A stretch of DNA of 64,000 bases. Origin: Gemmatimonadota bacterium (GTDB taxonomy: Bacteria; Gemmatimonadota; Gemmatimonadetes; Palauibacterales; Palauibacteraceae). This document shows, piece after piece, positions 63,410 through 64,000 of the stretch. Both the position numbers and the translations under genes were made by a program. Under the pieces are notes generated by a model. The model worked only from the letters and a program-made list of their open reading frames with translations, did not search any database and was not told the origin of the DNA. The stretch lies in NCBI GenBank assembly GCA_022820995.1, contig JAJEEM010000042.1:19543-83542 (forward strand). The letters run 5' to 3'. Within the stretch, counting starts at the first letter, position 1. The number at the start of each line of letters is the position of its first letter.

Positions 63410-64000
63410 TCAGAGGTCGCGGCGGCGGAACAGGATGAAGGCGATGCCGACGAGGAGCGCCGTCCAGGCGGCGGCGGCGGCGAGGTGCCACGTGAGATCG
63501 ACCGGCGGGGCAGGCGTCCGGCCCGCCGCTTCGACAGCGGCGGCGTAGCGCTCGTACGCCGGCGCGTCGTAGTTGCGGAACTCCAGGAGCGGGAAGCCGT
63601 TCGTAAACGGCAGGTACTCGAGCCAGCCGGCCTGGTCCGGAAGGAAGCGGCGGACGAGCGCGGGCAGCATCCCGGACTCGATCGGGCCGATCCAGAGGAA
63701 CCATACGGCCAGCGCCGCTCCGGTCCGGCGAATGACGAGCGACAGGAGGAAGGCGAGCGCGGCCACGCTCAGAAACGCCAGCCCCAGCCCTCCGGCCGCC
63801 TGAAGCGCGGACAGCGGAAAGAGCGGCCCTTCGGCGGCGGCGAAATCGGTCCGCATCAGCGCTAGGGAAGGTCTGAACAGGTCGACAAATCGGCCGGTGT
63901 CGGGCCGAATGGCGCCGATCCGGCCGATTTTTGGCCTCTGAAGGGGCTCGGAGACGCGAAAACCGGGCGTTTTGGGCCCACGACCCCCCGTTTCCGTCCC
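63410..64000 (-). CDS. ABC-2 type transporter permease, C-terminal part (incomplete)
   Basis: Membrane protein fragment. From MRTDFAAAEGPLFPLSALQAAGG (63856) it has three hydrophobic segments: AFLSVAALAFLLSLVIR, AVWFLWIG and LTWHLAAAAAWTALLVGIAFILF, and ends FRRRDL, the usual end of ABC-2 permeases such as those pairing with NatA-like ATPases. The same frame stays open, without a stop, to the window edge, but the added residues (FRVSEPLQRPKIGRIGAIRP) come from the palindromic repeat at 63887-63930 and do not look like a permease. The N-terminal part is therefore either missing or replaced. 148 residues if the ATG at 63856 is used. Confidence 0.6.
   Translation of the reverse strand, partial: GTETGGRGPKTPGFRVSEPLQRPKIGRIGAIRPDTGRFVDLFRPSLALMRTDFAAAEGPLFPLSALQAAGGLGLAFLSVAALAFLLSLVIRRTGAALAVWFLWIGPIESGMLPALVRRFLPDQAGWLEYLPFTNGFPLLEFRNYDAPAYERYAAAVEAAGRTPAPPVDLTWHLAAAAAWTALLVGIAFILFRRRDL
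63687..63852 (-). repeat. Second copy of the direct repeat (within the permease)
   Basis: Partner of 61853-62018 with a constant offset of 1834 bases. The similarity stops abruptly at 63852 (GGTCC), just three bases before the permease start codon region, and at 63687 inside the gene. Confidence 0.8.
63887..63930. repeat. Long palindrome at the window edge
   Basis: AAATCGGCCGG (63887-63897) and CCGGCCGATTT (63920-63930) form a perfect 11-base inverted repeat; the 22-base loop holds a second inverted repeat around TCGG/CCGA. It ends in a T-run (63928-63932) on the plus strand. It resembles a dispersed palindromic repeat or a strong hairpin terminator. Confidence 0.55.

Overview
The window is about 64 kb of GC-rich bacterial chromosome, packed with genes on both strands, many joined by ATGA, GTGA or TGATG overlaps. 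There is no rRNA or tRNA, so the source is inferred. Many exported proteins (two S9 peptidases, a BNR-repeat propeller protein, a DUF5916 protein, beta-propeller and hydrolase lipoproteins, Tat-exported oxidoreductases), together with Ku/LigD and bacterial glycogen genes, suggest a Gemmatimonadota-like heterotroph. I saw no CRISPR array, no transposase and no phage genes.

Layout. 1-6.4 kb: a partial exported penicillin-acylase-family enzyme, then ku divergent from ligD (bacterial non-homologous end joining) and an aminotransferase overlapping the ligD stop. 6.4-8.1 kb: a small defence or toxin-antitoxin island with an AbiEi-type (DUF6088) antitoxin lacking its toxin, a HigBA pair, and a 64-bp scrap of the neighbouring glutaminyl-cyclase gene. 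8.1-13 kb: exported glutaminyl cyclase, Tat flavoprotein and S9 peptidase. 13-17.8 kb: mtnA, a DinB-fold protein, a MetF-like protein, a VapBC-type pair with a readable promoter and operator, and a Tat aldo/keto reductase. 17.8-25.8 kb: a large BNR propeller protein, a propeller lipoprotein, pheA, an amidase and an outer-membrane protein. 25.9-31.6 kb: a methionine operon (metH, then a homocysteine methyltransferase-MTHFR fusion) behind a SAM-II riboswitch and an intrinsic terminator. 31.7-42.5 kb: a DUF5916 protein; a coupled set of OSBS/N-succinylamino-acid racemase, GNAT, S9 peptidase and SDR; a PadR regulator with palindromic operators; and an AGCS sodium/amino-acid symporter.

42.7-61.8 kb is the most interesting part. 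Glycogen genes (glgP, glgB, glgA, two GH57 enzymes) flank a divergent seven-gene cluster of four ATP-grasp ligases, two alpha/beta-hydrolase esterases and one S51 (cyanophycinase/peptidase E)-like protein. I do not recognise it as a described pathway. The content suggests synthesis of an amide- or peptide-linked product by the ligases and its cleavage by the hydrolases, linked in some way to glycogen metabolism.

61.8-64 kb: a DUF4143 AAA ATPase sits between two direct copies (166 bp, about 88% identical) of part of an ABC-2 permease gene. The longer copy is joined at its 5' side to a large palindrome at the window edge.
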